Positions 16,078 to 23,473 of a DNA stretch of 24,585 bases are shown piece by piece (positions within the stretch are counted from its first letter, which is position 1; each line of letters starts with the position of its first letter). The stretch spans positions 1 to 24,585 of IMG/VR virus record IMGVR_UViG_3300023435_000091; one strand, 5' to 3'. The notes beneath the pieces were generated by a model, which saw only the letters and a program-made list of their open reading frames with translations, searched no databases and had not been told where the DNA came from. The stretch comes from a virus. Position numbers and translations under genes: made by a program.

Positions 16078-16738
16078 ACTCTTTTCGCACCTGTGGTGAT
16101 AAATTTTTAATATAATCGGCTTCGTCTTTTACGATGCCGTCTGCCATGTCCCGGGCGCACGCTTTTTTATACATGTCCGGCAAGCCCTTTTTTTTCACCC
16201 TGGGCCTGGGCCGTCCACCACTGGACATTTCGAGTCCTTCATGTTCCGGGCCGTACACTTTTGATCGAAGCAGTTTTCTTTCCGATTCGCCTCGGGCAAA
16301 TTCCACCGCCGCCTGTGGGGGCCAACCATCATTGATTTTCTTTTTAGCAATGGCGCTCATGTCGCTTTGGATCTCGCCGTAAATATCTTCCTCTGCGTGT
16401 CCGACAATGAGTTTGTTCATTTCACGCTCTTTGTCTTTGTTCGCTTCATCGGTGGCAAGAGTTCGTTTACGATTACTTTTATCCCTTATTGCGTTGACCG
16501 TTCCCTCAGGATCATCAAAAAGACCAGAGCTATAATCAGTCGGTGGCTCTTTAACCGGCGGCATCGGTCTTACCTGCCGATCACTTAATTCCTGCATCAA
16601 GGGTAAAATTTTCTCGTCGATTTGTTTTGCGACAACTCGGCCAAACCATGGCCCGGCCTGTTCTTTTGTCAAAAACTGCGGTTCTGGCGGCTCAGTAGGC
16701 TCTGTTGGTTCTATTGGTTCTACAATTGGTTCTGTCAT
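16067..16738 (-). CDS. Putative scaffolding protein
   Basis: A 223-residue protein. Residues 1-20 are a repetitive acidic Pro/Glu/Thr stretch (EPIEPTEPTEPPEP). The remainder is charged, with helices typical of capsid scaffolds (KEREMNKLIVGHAEEDIYGEIQ) and a basic segment near GGRPRPRVKKKG. Small size, high charge, lack of cysteine pairs and position between the portal and the major capsid protein are the classic signs of a scaffold that shapes the procapsid and leaves before DNA entry. No sequence family was recognised; the call is by composition and order. Its start overlaps the previous gene by four bases. Confidence 0.6.
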   Translation of the reverse strand: MTEPIVEPIEPTEPTEPPEPQFLTKEQAGPWFGRVVAKQIDEKILPLMQELSDRQVRPMPPVKEPPTDYSSGLFDDPEGTVNAIRDKSNRKRTLATDEANKDKEREMNKLIVGHAEEDIYGEIQSDMSAIAKKKINDGWPPQAAVEFARGESERKLLRSKVYGPEHEGLEMSSGGRPRPRVKKKGLPDMYKKACARDMADGIVKDEADYIKNLSPQVRKEFGL

Positions 16739-17058
16739 TTTTCCTCCCGTATTGCTTGCTCGGCTTCTGTCCAGAGTTCAATGATCGTGCTAATCTGCAA
16801 TATTAACTGAGTTGCAGGACAGTTGCATTGACGGTATCTGGGGTCTTGAAGCAGCGAAAGTATGAAACTTTTTAACTTCTTTTCCCACATCTCAAATAAC
16901 GGTTTACCGGCCCCTTGCCGTAACCGCTTTAAACCTTCGGATCGCTCATTTCGTAAAACATTAAACCGTGCCTGGTTTGCCGGATTGTTCGGGTCGGGCA
17001 CTTTTTCTAATTCTTCTGAGAACAAAAGCTCCCAGACAATATCGATGTTATCAGTCAT
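16735..17058 (-). CDS. Uncharacterised 107-residue protein after portal
   Basis: Begins at ATG 17058, overlapping the end of the portal gene by eight bases, and ends overlapping the scaffold candidate by four. The sequence is helical (LLFSEELEKVPD, GLKRLRQGAGKPLFEMWEKKLKS) and contains a CNCPATQ motif at residues 78-84. There is no signal peptide or membrane helix. Tight coupling to portal and scaffold suggests a head-assembly function, such as a portal chaperone or head-completion protein. No family was recognised. Confidence 0.6.
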   Translation of the reverse strand: MTDNIDIVWELLFSEELEKVPDPNNPANQARFNVLRNERSEGLKRLRQGAGKPLFEMWEKKLKSFILSLLQDPRYRQCNCPATQLILQISTIIELWTEAEQAIREEK

Positions 17059-18970
17059 TCGCCCTTTCTCTAACCGCCTTCTCTTTCCCGGTCATGGGAA
17101 TACCCTGTTCATTTGACGGCCCGTTCATTTGTTTAGTGATTTGCTGAACGTCCCCGCCTAAAGTTCCGGATTCGTAATGGTCTTCATCTAACATCCCGAC
17201 CATTTCTTTTTCGCCCCTATTTCTGAAAATGTTTTGCATTAATTTGTTTTGAATCTTTGGAACGCCCGGATTCTGAATACTCCCGACTACCTGAAGCAGT
17301 TGAATGTCCTGTTGAATCTCAGCGTCTTTTTGTTCGTCAAGTTTTACAGAAGACGCCGCCGGCACATATTGATACACTTCCTCCCAATCGCCGGGATTCC
17401 ATTCTTTACCAAGTATCCATTTAAAGGTAAGCGGGTGTGCGAATTTCTTTGCAAATGCAATATCCATCTGGGCAGACGGAATGAGAGCAGTTTTTTCAAC
17501 CATCCTCAAAACAAAATCCAGCTTCCCGGCTGACATCTGAGCGTTCATTACGTTTGTGGTGGCGGTTTTTTCCCGGCCAAGCCCCTGAATGGCGTTTGAA
17601 ACTGAAGTCTGTTGAAGCTCGCTGTCTAAAAGCGCGTGTTTCTGCCATGCGTCCTTGGTGACATAGGACGGCGCTTTGAACTCTATGGCCTCCCTCGGAT
17701 TACCACCGACAAGCCATTTCTGGCCGGGGGCGTGAACCATTGTATCCCAATCCCAGAGAGCGAATTTATTAACAATGGTAGGCGGCATAAGATTTTGCCA
17801 GATTTCGTCGAATGTCGCATTGATATTATCATTTATGGCCGTCACAATATCCTTGATGGGTTCAACAACACCGGTTGAGTGCCACCGTTCCGAATCAAAA
17901 TAAATGTGCATATCGATATAATTAATCCCGTCATAGGGATTGGTATCGAACCGTACCAAATGGTGGGTGGCCCCGACTCGCGCAACAGTAACGATCATAT
18001 CTTTTGTCTGGGGTTTGTCTTCCTCGATGTCCTCCTGATGCACATAGGGAACCAATTTACCGTCAACTTTATGGACAGTGTATTTCCCGATCCGTTCAAA
18101 CAATTCAACATCAGTGTAAATATCGGATTTAGGGGGTTCTGCCTGACCGTCTTTTGATTTTGCGTCAGCGTGGTCTTCAGCATATTTAGTGGCGGCAATC
18201 GCAGAAACGGTGCGATCTATGGCGTCCAGGTTCAGGTAATTGATTTTAGACCCAAGCATATCGTCAAGGTCTGTCAATGTCCGGTGGATGACAAACCGGC
18301 CCTCACGAATACTCTGCCCCGGTTTCAGCGCCCAATCATACACAATGTCTTTATTATTAATGATTTCGTTTTGAGGCCAATCAGCAACAGGAATACTTTT
18401 GGTGACTTTTCGCGTGACCGGACGGCTTTCGGTAATGTTTCCTTCTTCATCCGTCTCATAAGGCACATCCTCGGTAACCGGTTGGACAGAGCGTTTAAGT
18501 CTTTGGTGCCAGGTTTTTTTATTTATGCCGACACCGTTAAGAATTGCCCGGAGCAGCCACATCACCATTGTCAAAAAATAGTCGGTGCGTTCCTGGCCGA
18601 TAGTGCCCTGCATGGTATTCCAGAACTCGAGTATTTCCTCACGCTCAAAAGCACCGTCTTTGTCGAATGATTTTATACCTATTATAGGAGTAGCTGAAAA
18701 TATCTTGTTGGTAAGGTAAGGGATGACCGTCCAGACAACCTGAAAAACTTTATTGATAACAACGTTCGATTGCCAATCATAATTTCGCTCAGGCCGTTCC
18801 CCCCGGATCATACTGTAGATAGAATCGAACATATCGTTTAAATCTGAATTATATTGGTAACCCTTCGTCCACTCATCCATAACCTGCTGACAAAGCTCTG
18901 TCTCCCATTCGGGTACGGCATCTTCCGGGGTTTTCTCAGTTTTGGCTTCGTTGTCGTGGTGTTTATTCAT
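17051..18970 (-). CDS. Portal protein
   Basis: A 639-residue protein, in the size range of portals of short-tailed phages. The N-terminal helices surround WQSNVVINKVFQVVWTVIPYLTNKIF (about 66-91), a typical portal entry. YDGINYIDMHIYFDSERWHSTGVVEPIKDI and TAINDNINATFDEI give the wing-to-stem region. A polar, Gln-rich C terminus could form the crown. The portal forms the twelve-subunit ring at one capsid vertex through which the terminase drives DNA. It follows the terminase genes in the usual order. The start overlaps the preceding 74-residue gene by four bases (ATGA). I see no truncation or inserted domain. Confidence 0.85.
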   Translation of the reverse strand: MNKHHDNEAKTEKTPEDAVPEWETELCQQVMDEWTKGYQYNSDLNDMFDSIYSMIRGERPERNYDWQSNVVINKVFQVVWTVIPYLTNKIFSATPIIGIKSFDKDGAFEREEILEFWNTMQGTIGQERTDYFLTMVMWLLRAILNGVGINKKTWHQRLKRSVQPVTEDVPYETDEEGNITESRPVTRKVTKSIPVADWPQNEIINNKDIVYDWALKPGQSIREGRFVIHRTLTDLDDMLGSKINYLNLDAIDRTVSAIAATKYAEDHADAKSKDGQAEPPKSDIYTDVELFERIGKYTVHKVDGKLVPYVHQEDIEEDKPQTKDMIVTVARVGATHHLVRFDTNPYDGINYIDMHIYFDSERWHSTGVVEPIKDIVTAINDNINATFDEIWQNLMPPTIVNKFALWDWDTMVHAPGQKWLVGGNPREAIEFKAPSYVTKDAWQKHALLDSELQQTSVSNAIQGLGREKTATTNVMNAQMSAGKLDFVLRMVEKTALIPSAQMDIAFAKKFAHPLTFKWILGKEWNPGDWEEVYQYVPAASSVKLDEQKDAEIQQDIQLLQVVGSIQNPGVPKIQNKLMQNIFRNRGEKEMVGMLDEDHYESGTLGGDVQQITKQMNGPSNEQGIPMTGKEKAVRERAND

Positions 18971-19191
18971 ATAAGCCCCCGCTGTAGTTCCCGGTACAGG
19001 TAATGCGCCCGGTCTTCTGAAAAGTCGCAGTGGCCCATGAAAAAATAGATGATTTTGTGGGGTTCGGATTTAAGCCAGCCATACAGCATTTCCTTTACGT
19101 CATCATTTATTCGCGGTATGCCCTGCCCGAATGTTCGCTCCCAACCGTCTCTTGATTGGGTATTGCTCGGGGGGGTTCTAATAGTTTCCAT
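18967..19191 (-). CDS. Small 74-residue protein between terminase and portal
   Basis: Starts at ATG 19191 behind AGGAAG and ends in an ATGA overlap with the portal start. It carries an aromatic stretch HKIIYFFMGHCDFSEDRAHYLYRELQ near the end, with no membrane signal or cysteine pair. Position and coupling are the evidence for a real gene. It may help terminase-portal assembly; no family was recognised. Confidence 0.6.
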   Translation of the reverse strand: METIRTPPSNTQSRDGWERTFGQGIPRINDDVKEMLYGWLKSEPHKIIYFFMGHCDFSEDRAHYLYRELQRGLI

Positions 19192-19204
19192 TACTTCCTT
19201 AGCA

Positions 19205-19221
19205 CATTACTTTTAGTAATG
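19205..19221. other. Small hairpin between terminase and next gene
   Basis: CATTAC and GTAATG arms of six bp around a five-base loop in the 47-bp gap after the terminase stop. It is followed by no clear T-run on the minus strand. It could be a processing site or a weak attenuator. Confidence 0.25.
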
Positions 19222-19238
19222 CAAGTAAAAAGTTATAT

Positions 19239-21821
19239 TTATCGACCTGTCACGCTTCTTCTCCTAACCCCCTGTAATGGCGGCCTGTTTTTCATAAAAT
19301 GTGATGCGTTTTGAACTCTGGAATCTTTAAATAGCGCTTCGAGCACACAACAATCATGGCTGTTTTTCTGCATCGGCACATTCTTAGGATCATTGACCGC
19401 CCTGGTCGTGCTGGTCACATATTCCCCGTATCGCCAGTTCATAATCGAATGATGAAACTTTGGGGCCGTGTCGCAGATCCAGAGTGTCGGCAGGTACGAA
19501 ACTCTCCCAGCTTCGCGTACCTTATTATTAAAGGGCTTTCCGCACCGCACCGCATTCTTGAATCTCAAAGACACATTATCCCGCCCGGTCGTGCCCTTCG
19601 TGTTCCAGCCCTCCCAAAAACATTGGGCACCAATACCAGACGTTCGCCGCATTTCGTGAAAGTGCCGGTTCATGTCGTCGGTTGTCGAAAACCCGCTGTT
19701 GGCCTGTTTCTTGTTCGCCAGAGCATCGATCAAATTCACGGTGTAAATAAATTCCTGGCTATTTCGAGCAATGGTTTTGCAAATATCGTAGGTGTTATAT
19801 GCGTTCGGCCCGTCAATCGCCGGGTGAAACTCCTGCCACAAAAAAGCCTCATTGGTGGGGGATAGCGCCATCCATCCAACAGACCATGGGGTCCTAGACT
19901 CGTGGTAATCTATCCCCCGGCAATGAAACCACTCGTAGGGAATGCCGTCAGGAAAATACCGGGTAAACGGGATAAAACAATATTTTGGGTTGTAGGTTTT
20001 GTGAATCCGACCGGAAGCCTGCCGGAACGTCCCGTATATTCTTAAATCCACCTGAACAGGGTCGGCGCATTTATCAATCATTCGCTGAATTGCATCTTCG
20101 CTCAGGGTCGGATTGTCATAGGTGGACATGATGATGCAGGCTATATCAGTGTTCCCCTTGAGCCGCTTCTCGACCCGTTCCTCCCCGGTGTGGGCAATGA
20201 CCTTCTTGGTTCGGTAAACGTAGGATGCGGGAACAAACACCTCATCATAGACGTAAGAGTTCCCTGAAATAGAAACACACCCATTGCGCCTTACAACAGT
20301 CGTTTTATTCGAAGTAGTAGGGCACCATACAAAGCCATTATACGGTATGCTCTTTACGTTTAGTGATTTTATGTGCGTGTTTTTACGGAAACGAGATGAA
20401 TCAGAATAGACATGAGCCTTGTTAAAAAGTATGTCTCTGGTTTTATCATACCACTCTGAACGACTAGCCAGCTTCCCCAATAAAGTTGCTATCAACTGAA
20501 AATTGTCCATCAATTTCGGATTCTCAACCTGTGCGATCCTGATACTACCACCATTGCCGCGATTGCCATCACCATCTATAATCGCATTATAGAGAATTTT
20601 TAATTGCCGCTTTGATAATGAACAAATAAATTCTTGTGATAAAGATTTCTTATACCCAGTAACTTCAACAAAACTCAGCATTCTTTTTCTATCTTCACCA
20701 CGAAAACTCCACCGCCTGCATATACCATTTTTTGTAACTTCTCTTCCATTAATAATCCTATCCGGGTATGGGTGATCTGTAACTTTTACATTAAAATCAG
20801 CAGCCAGTACGTCAATATCATTGCATTTTTTACCATTAGCAGTTAATGATTGAGTAATAACAACAGATTGTCTTGCTACCGACCCATCGGTAACTAACCA
20901 CCCAAGCAAAGCTATCAGTTCATCACTATATTCTTCGTTATCATCGCCTAATACGGTGTGTTCAATCCGTTTAATGATGTGTTTTGAATTTAAATTTTTG
21001 GTTTCTTCAAGATACCACTTAGCCTGATTACGAGTATTAGAAACAAGCCATTTATGGTTCGGTGTTACAGCAGCATCAAACGATTTATGCCAAAGATGTG
21101 TTAGATTTCCTTTATATTTGTAAACATGGAATCCCTCAAGTTTCTTCCATTCCATGTAACCCATTTTGTTATGGGTCATTATTTCATCAGACATCAGGAT
21201 TTCATCATAAAACTTCCAACCACGATTAGTTAATAATTCTGTCTCTTCATCAAAACAATAGGGGTTCGTAGTCGTTATGCTGAAAATTTCGTCACCGTCC
21301 TCCTGCATGAGCCTTGCCGCGCACTCTGTCCTCTTATCGTCGGGGGTTTCCTCGTCGTGCCACAAAGATGAAAGGTTGATTTTCCCCAGGTCCTGCATTT
21401 CCTGCTTGGACGATCTGAACTCAAACACGGTCTTTTTACTGCTTAAACCAACAGGCCGCCGCACAACCAGATTAGCCGACCTTGCCGTAACATCCTTAAT
21501 TATCATCTCAGACGGTATCAGCCGCCGCAGCTCAATATATTGCGCGTTATCCGTCACGTCCGGGTCGTTGGACTCCGGTAAACTCGAACTCATGCACCGG
21601 ACTTTCCCCATTAATTTGTTCTTGTACGGTACGCTCGCTTTCCCAATCAGCCGGTCAACGTAATGCTTGGCTACGCTGGCGGTTTTTCCGGAACGATTGC
21701 CGGCAAATAAAGCAATACACCGGTGGGGCAGTTTATCCAAAACCTGATACTGCTCGGTCTTTGCAAACGATATCCAGTTGGCCCAGGAATTTAAAGCCTG
21801 TATGGTTTCTTGGGTTGGCAA
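19239..21821 (-). CDS. terL: Terminase large subunit containing a LAGLIDADG intein
   Basis: An 860-codon frame; 527 residues remain after removal of the 333-residue intein, a normal TerL size. ATPase half: Walker A GNRSGKT (41-47), Walker B around LWHDEE (153-158) and coupling motif TTTNP (183-187). The nuclease half after the intein has likely metal ligands in GIDYHE, NLIDALAN and NSHDC. The protein pumps DNA through the portal and cuts concatemers. The intein lies after Tyr188, within the ATPase domain, so activity should need splicing. The start is TTG 21821 because no ATG or GTG lies in frame before the first stop upstream. The stop of the metallopeptidase-like gene is one base away, so coupling is likely. 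The reading frame is intact. Confidence 0.95.
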   Translation of the reverse strand: MPTQETIQALNSWANWISFAKTEQYQVLDKLPHRCIALFAGNRSGKTASVAKHYVDRLIGKASVPYKNKLMGKVRCMSSSLPESNDPDVTDNAQYIELRRLIPSEMIIKDVTARSANLVVRRPVGLSSKKTVFEFRSSKQEMQDLGKINLSSLWHDEETPDDKRTECAARLMQEDGDEIFSITTTNPYCFDEETELLTNRGWKFYDEILMSDEIMTHNKMGYMEWKKLEGFHVYKYKGNLTHLWHKSFDAAVTPNHKWLVSNTRNQAKWYLEETKNLNSKHIIKRIEHTVLGDDNEEYSDELIALLGWLVTDGSVARQSVVITQSLTANGKKCNDIDVLAADFNVKVTDHPYPDRIINGREVTKNGICRRWSFRGEDRKRMLSFVEVTGYKKSLSQEFICSLSKRQLKILYNAIIDGDGNRGNGGSIRIAQVENPKLMDNFQLIATLLGKLASRSEWYDKTRDILFNKAHVYSDSSRFRKNTHIKSLNVKSIPYNGFVWCPTTSNKTTVVRRNGCVSISGNSYVYDEVFVPASYVYRTKKVIAHTGEERVEKRLKGNTDIACIIMSTYDNPTLSEDAIQRMIDKCADPVQVDLRIYGTFRQASGRIHKTYNPKYCFIPFTRYFPDGIPYEWFHCRGIDYHESRTPWSVGWMALSPTNEAFLWQEFHPAIDGPNAYNTYDICKTIARNSQEFIYTVNLIDALANKKQANSGFSTTDDMNRHFHEMRRTSGIGAQCFWEGWNTKGTTGRDNVSLRFKNAVRCGKPFNNKVREAGRVSYLPTLWICDTAPKFHHSIMNWRYGEYVTSTTRAVNDPKNVPMQKNSHDCCVLEALFKDSRVQNASHFMKNRPPLQGVRRRSVTGR
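20259..21257 (-). mobile_element. Intein with LAGLIDADG homing endonuclease, in terL
   Basis: Residues 189-521 of the terminase frame. Block A begins at Cys189 (CFDEETELLTNRGWK). Block B has TPNH (253-256). The two LAGLIDADG-type helices are LIALLGWLVTDGS (302-314) and LKILYNAIIDGDG (407-419). The C-terminal blocks read VWCPTTSNKTTVVRRNG (498-514) and end SISGN, with the +1 residue Ser522. The penultimate residue is Gly in place of the usual His, a variant known in some terminase inteins. Splicing would join TTTNPY to SYVYDE. The coding sequence appears more AT-rich than the flanking terminase halves. Both splice-junction residues and both endonuclease motifs are present, so it looks functional. 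Confidence 0.92.
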
Positions 21822-21822
21822 A

Positions 21823-22140
21823 TTAAATGCCGACCTTCAGCCACCCATTATCCACAAGTACCTGATAGATACCTTCGGAAATTCCTTCTATTGCGGCTTC
21901 GTTACTGTTGAAAATCTTATGGCCTGAAGATATATCAATGGCATGCAAAAGCTCATGAATAAATGTTACTACTTGAGCACTTTCGGCTATTTCGTTGCCA
22001 GCGGCATCCACATCACCGACTCTGATTTCTGCCATTGGATGATTACAATGCCCAAAAGTATCATTTCTTTCCAGAAATTTGTGCGGCCACATAACCTTAA
22101 AGGTATGCCCGCCGATTTTAACTGTTTTCGGTTTTTCCAT
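21823..22140 (-). CDS. HELLH metallopeptidase-like protein
   Basis: A 105-residue protein from ATG 22140 behind AGAGGAA. HELLHAID at 62-69 gives the HEXXH zinc signature in a helix. A downstream acidic helix NSNEAAIEGISEGIYQVLVDN (79-99) can supply a third ligand (Glu85 or Glu89) and matches small phage proteins of this type. Upstream is a strand, AEIRVGDVD. It sits directly before the terminase large subunit, one base from its start. Processing of a phage or host protein is conceivable, but no substrate is known. The metal-site assignment is from motif only. Confidence 0.7.
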   Translation of the reverse strand: MEKPKTVKIGGHTFKVMWPHKFLERNDTFGHCNHPMAEIRVGDVDAAGNEIAESAQVVTFIHELLHAIDISSGHKIFNSNEAAIEGISEGIYQVLVDNGWLKVGI

Positions 22141-22142
22141 AA

Positions 22143-22394
22143 TTATTCCTCTGTTAGATTGTCTTCCCTACCGACAGGTTGCCGAATTGCCTTTTTCAAT
22201 TGAACGGATTGAGCAAAATGTGAATCGGCAATATTTTGCGTAAGCCCGCAGTCATCCGGGAAAACTATTGGGAGCAGTTTCGCCAAACATTGCTCTGCAA
22301 AATTCTCAACGCACAAATGATGGCAATATTTTGCCTTGATTTCCGCTAAACCCAATACCAATTCACAAACTGCTTTCAATTCTTCAGGTTTCAT
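22143..22394 (-). CDS. Uncharacterised 83-residue protein
   Basis: Starts at ATG 22394, overlapping the preceding gene by 11 bases, and ends three bases before the metallopeptidase-like gene. An N-terminal helix ELKAVCELVLGLAEIKA is followed by CHHLCVENFAEQCL with three cysteines and two histidines (residues 24-37). This might bind a metal, but it does not match a known finger. The context is a run of small genes before the terminase. No family was recognised. Confidence 0.6.
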   Translation of the reverse strand: MKPEELKAVCELVLGLAEIKAKYCHHLCVENFAEQCLAKLLPIVFPDDCGLTQNIADSHFAQSVQLKKAIRQPVGREDNLTEE

Positions 22395-22728
22395 TTTCCT
22401 CCCTCATTTTCTGGCACTTCTTGCAATGTATCTCGTGCAGCCGCTTCCCGGACGGATTCTTGCAAACCTTCCCGCAAAGCGCCGTCGCCGACTCGACCGC
22501 CTTAACCCGCAATTTGTCAAGATAATCCTTCTTTCCGGCTAAATCCTCTAATCGAACATCCTTTCCCATGAAAACGGTTCCGCAGGTATAACACCCCAAA
22601 AGCATCCCGGAGGCCATGCCCAAACCCGTACCGATGTCCGCAAAAGACTGCCACGCGTCCCGGCATACAGGACATTTGTTTATACTCGCCTCACCCGCTG
22701 CTACTTTCTGATATACTTTGAAATTCAT
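22384..22728 (-). CDS. Double zinc-finger protein
   Basis: The start is taken at ATG 22728 (114 residues, MNFKVYQKV) because AAAGGGAGA lies at the right distance. The frame could begin at 22746, but that start has no usable ribosome site. Two cysteine quartets are visible: C19-x2-C22 with C46-x2-C49 (CPVC, CYTC), and C85-x3-C89 with C102-x2-C105 (CGKVC, CKKC). A short hydrophobic stretch GLGMASGMLLG joins the first two pairs. It may be a nucleic-acid-binding or assembly factor. No known family could be named. The stop overlaps the next start by 11 bases. Confidence 0.65.
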   Translation of the reverse strand: MNFKVYQKVAAGEASINKCPVCRDAWQSFADIGTGLGMASGMLLGCYTCGTVFMGKDVRLEDLAGKKDYLDKLRVKAVESATALCGKVCKNPSGKRLHEIHCKKCQKMREENET

Positions 22729-22749
22729 TTTCTCTCCCTTTGACATCCT

Positions 22750-22839
22750 TTACTGGTTGTCGGTGCTTCCCTCCTGATACTCTTCGTCAAATACCGACTC
22801 GCCATCTAATTCCTCAATCTCATCTAATGATACCGGCAT
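22750..22839 (-). CDS. Small acidic 29-residue ORF
   Basis: ATG 22839 starts directly after the stop of the 70-residue gene (TAAATG junction), with AGGAA eight bases upstream. The product begins MPVSLDEIEELDGESVFDEE and is strongly acidic. It fills the gap between two genes in the operon. Size is the main doubt. Acidic miniproteins of phages sometimes bind host proteins, but no function can be claimed here. Confidence 0.45.
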   Translation of the reverse strand: MPVSLDEIEELDGESVFDEEYQEGSTDNQ

Positions 22840-23052
22840 TTAATTATTCCTATGCTTTATAGCCTCAATATAACGATCATGGTCGAATTGAGGCTCGTTT
22901 ACGGCGGCAACCGCAACCTTTATATCACCGCCTTTAACCCAAAAATTCTCACCACGAAACATCTCAATTGTGAACCCGCCGCGCTCCGCTGCTTGAATAC
23001 GCGATACCAACTCCGGTGCGACATATACGCCCTCTGCAATTTTTACTAACAT
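22840..23052 (-). CDS. Uncharacterised 70-residue protein
   Basis: Starts at ATG 23052, overlapping the stop of the ribbon-helix-helix-like gene by one base (TAATG), with GGGAA upstream. The N terminus is MLVKIAEGVYVAPELVSRIQ and the end is acidic/aromatic (FDHDRYIEAIKHRNN). No signal, cysteine pair or enzyme motif was seen. It is the second gene of the operon after the operator-like region. A regulatory partner or host-takeover protein is possible by position alone. Confidence 0.6.
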   Translation of the reverse strand: MLVKIAEGVYVAPELVSRIQAAERGGFTIEMFRGENFWVKGGDIKVAVAAVNEPQFDHDRYIEAIKHRNN

Positions 23053-23339
23053 TATTTTCCCTTCTTGTCCGACTTCGGCTGAGGATTGAAAGGTCTGGCC
23101 CCGACATTGAATATCGCATCCATCCCTTGAACGTCATCGGGGGAAACAGTGGGGCCTTCAAATGGGCCTTCAAATCGAATCTTGGCGAGCTTTTCCGCCG
23201 CACTACCTTTCTCGGCAGTAGACGCACGGACCAAACGAATAAGATAATCGCTCACTGATCGTTCCGCCTTCGCCGCCCCTGACTTCATTAATTCCCAATC
23301 CGACTCAGACTTTAAATATATGCTCTTGACTATACCCAT
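23052..23339 (-). CDS. Ribbon-helix-helix-like DNA-binding protein, first gene of the operon
   Basis: A 95-residue protein from ATG 23339 with AAAGGGG upstream. Residues 4-38 read as strand VKSIYLKS, helix DWELMKSGAAKAE and helix SVSDYLIRLVRAS. This is the order of a ribbon-helix-helix (Arc/MetJ/CopG) fold, though the match is loose. The tail is Pro/Lys-rich. Three related operator-like repeats and a near-consensus promoter lie within 140 bases upstream, so it probably controls its own operon. The alternative is a small terminase subunit, since several of those are also small DNA-binding proteins. Confidence 0.6.
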   Translation of the reverse strand: MGIVKSIYLKSESDWELMKSGAAKAERSVSDYLIRLVRASTAEKGSAAEKLAKIRFEGPFEGPTVSPDDVQGMDAIFNVGARPFNPQPKSDKKGK

Positions 23340-23363
23340 CTTAAACCCCTTTAATGAAACTGT

Positions 23364-23379
23364 TAGCTTCTATGGATAA
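23364..23379. promoter_or_regulatory. Operator-like repeat 1, over the -10 box and start site
   Basis: TAGCTTCTATGGATAA, identical to 23407-23422. It overlaps two bases of the -10 box and the expected transcription start, so a bound protein would block the polymerase. The promoter drives the ribbon-helix-helix-like gene, the most likely binder. Confidence 0.7.
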
Positions 23380-23406
23380 TATAACAGCTTATATATAGAA
23401 TGTCAA
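23378..23406 (-). promoter_or_regulatory. Sigma-70-type promoter for the packaging operon
   Basis: On the minus strand TTGACA (23406-23401) is followed after exactly 17 bases by TATATT (23383-23378), which matches the -10 consensus at five of six positions. The expected start of transcription is near 23371, about 30 bases before the first gene. Two copies of an operator-like repeat overlap or abut these boxes. Confidence 0.8.
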
Positions 23407-23430
23407 TAGCTTCTATGGATAAAGTCATAG
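23407..23430. promoter_or_regulatory. Operator-like repeat 2, next to the -35 box
   Basis: Begins with the same 16 bases as repeat 1 and starts one base from the -35 box. It continues into CTATG-8 bases-CATAG, an inverted repeat with five-base arms, which is the usual shape of a dimer site. Confidence 0.7.
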
Positions 23431-23450
23431 CAAAATGGGGGGGGGCTACT

Positions 23451-23473
23451 AGAAGCTATGGATAAACTCATAG
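23451..23473. promoter_or_regulatory. Operator-like repeat 3, distal
   Basis: Contains CTATGGATAAACTCATAG, one mismatch from the 18 bases at 23413-23430, again with CTATG and CATAG arms. Its first part, AGAAGCTA, matches the reverse complement of the TAGCTTCT that opens the other copies. The distance between repeats 1 and 2 is 43 bases, and between the shared cores of 2 and 3 it is also 43, about four helical turns. Confidence 0.65.

Noticed and set aside
18170-18670. 166-codon frame on the plus strand
   Set aside because: Antisense to the portal gene, with no features of its own.
19356-19865. 169-codon frame on the plus strand
   Set aside because: Antisense to the conserved terminase nuclease domain.
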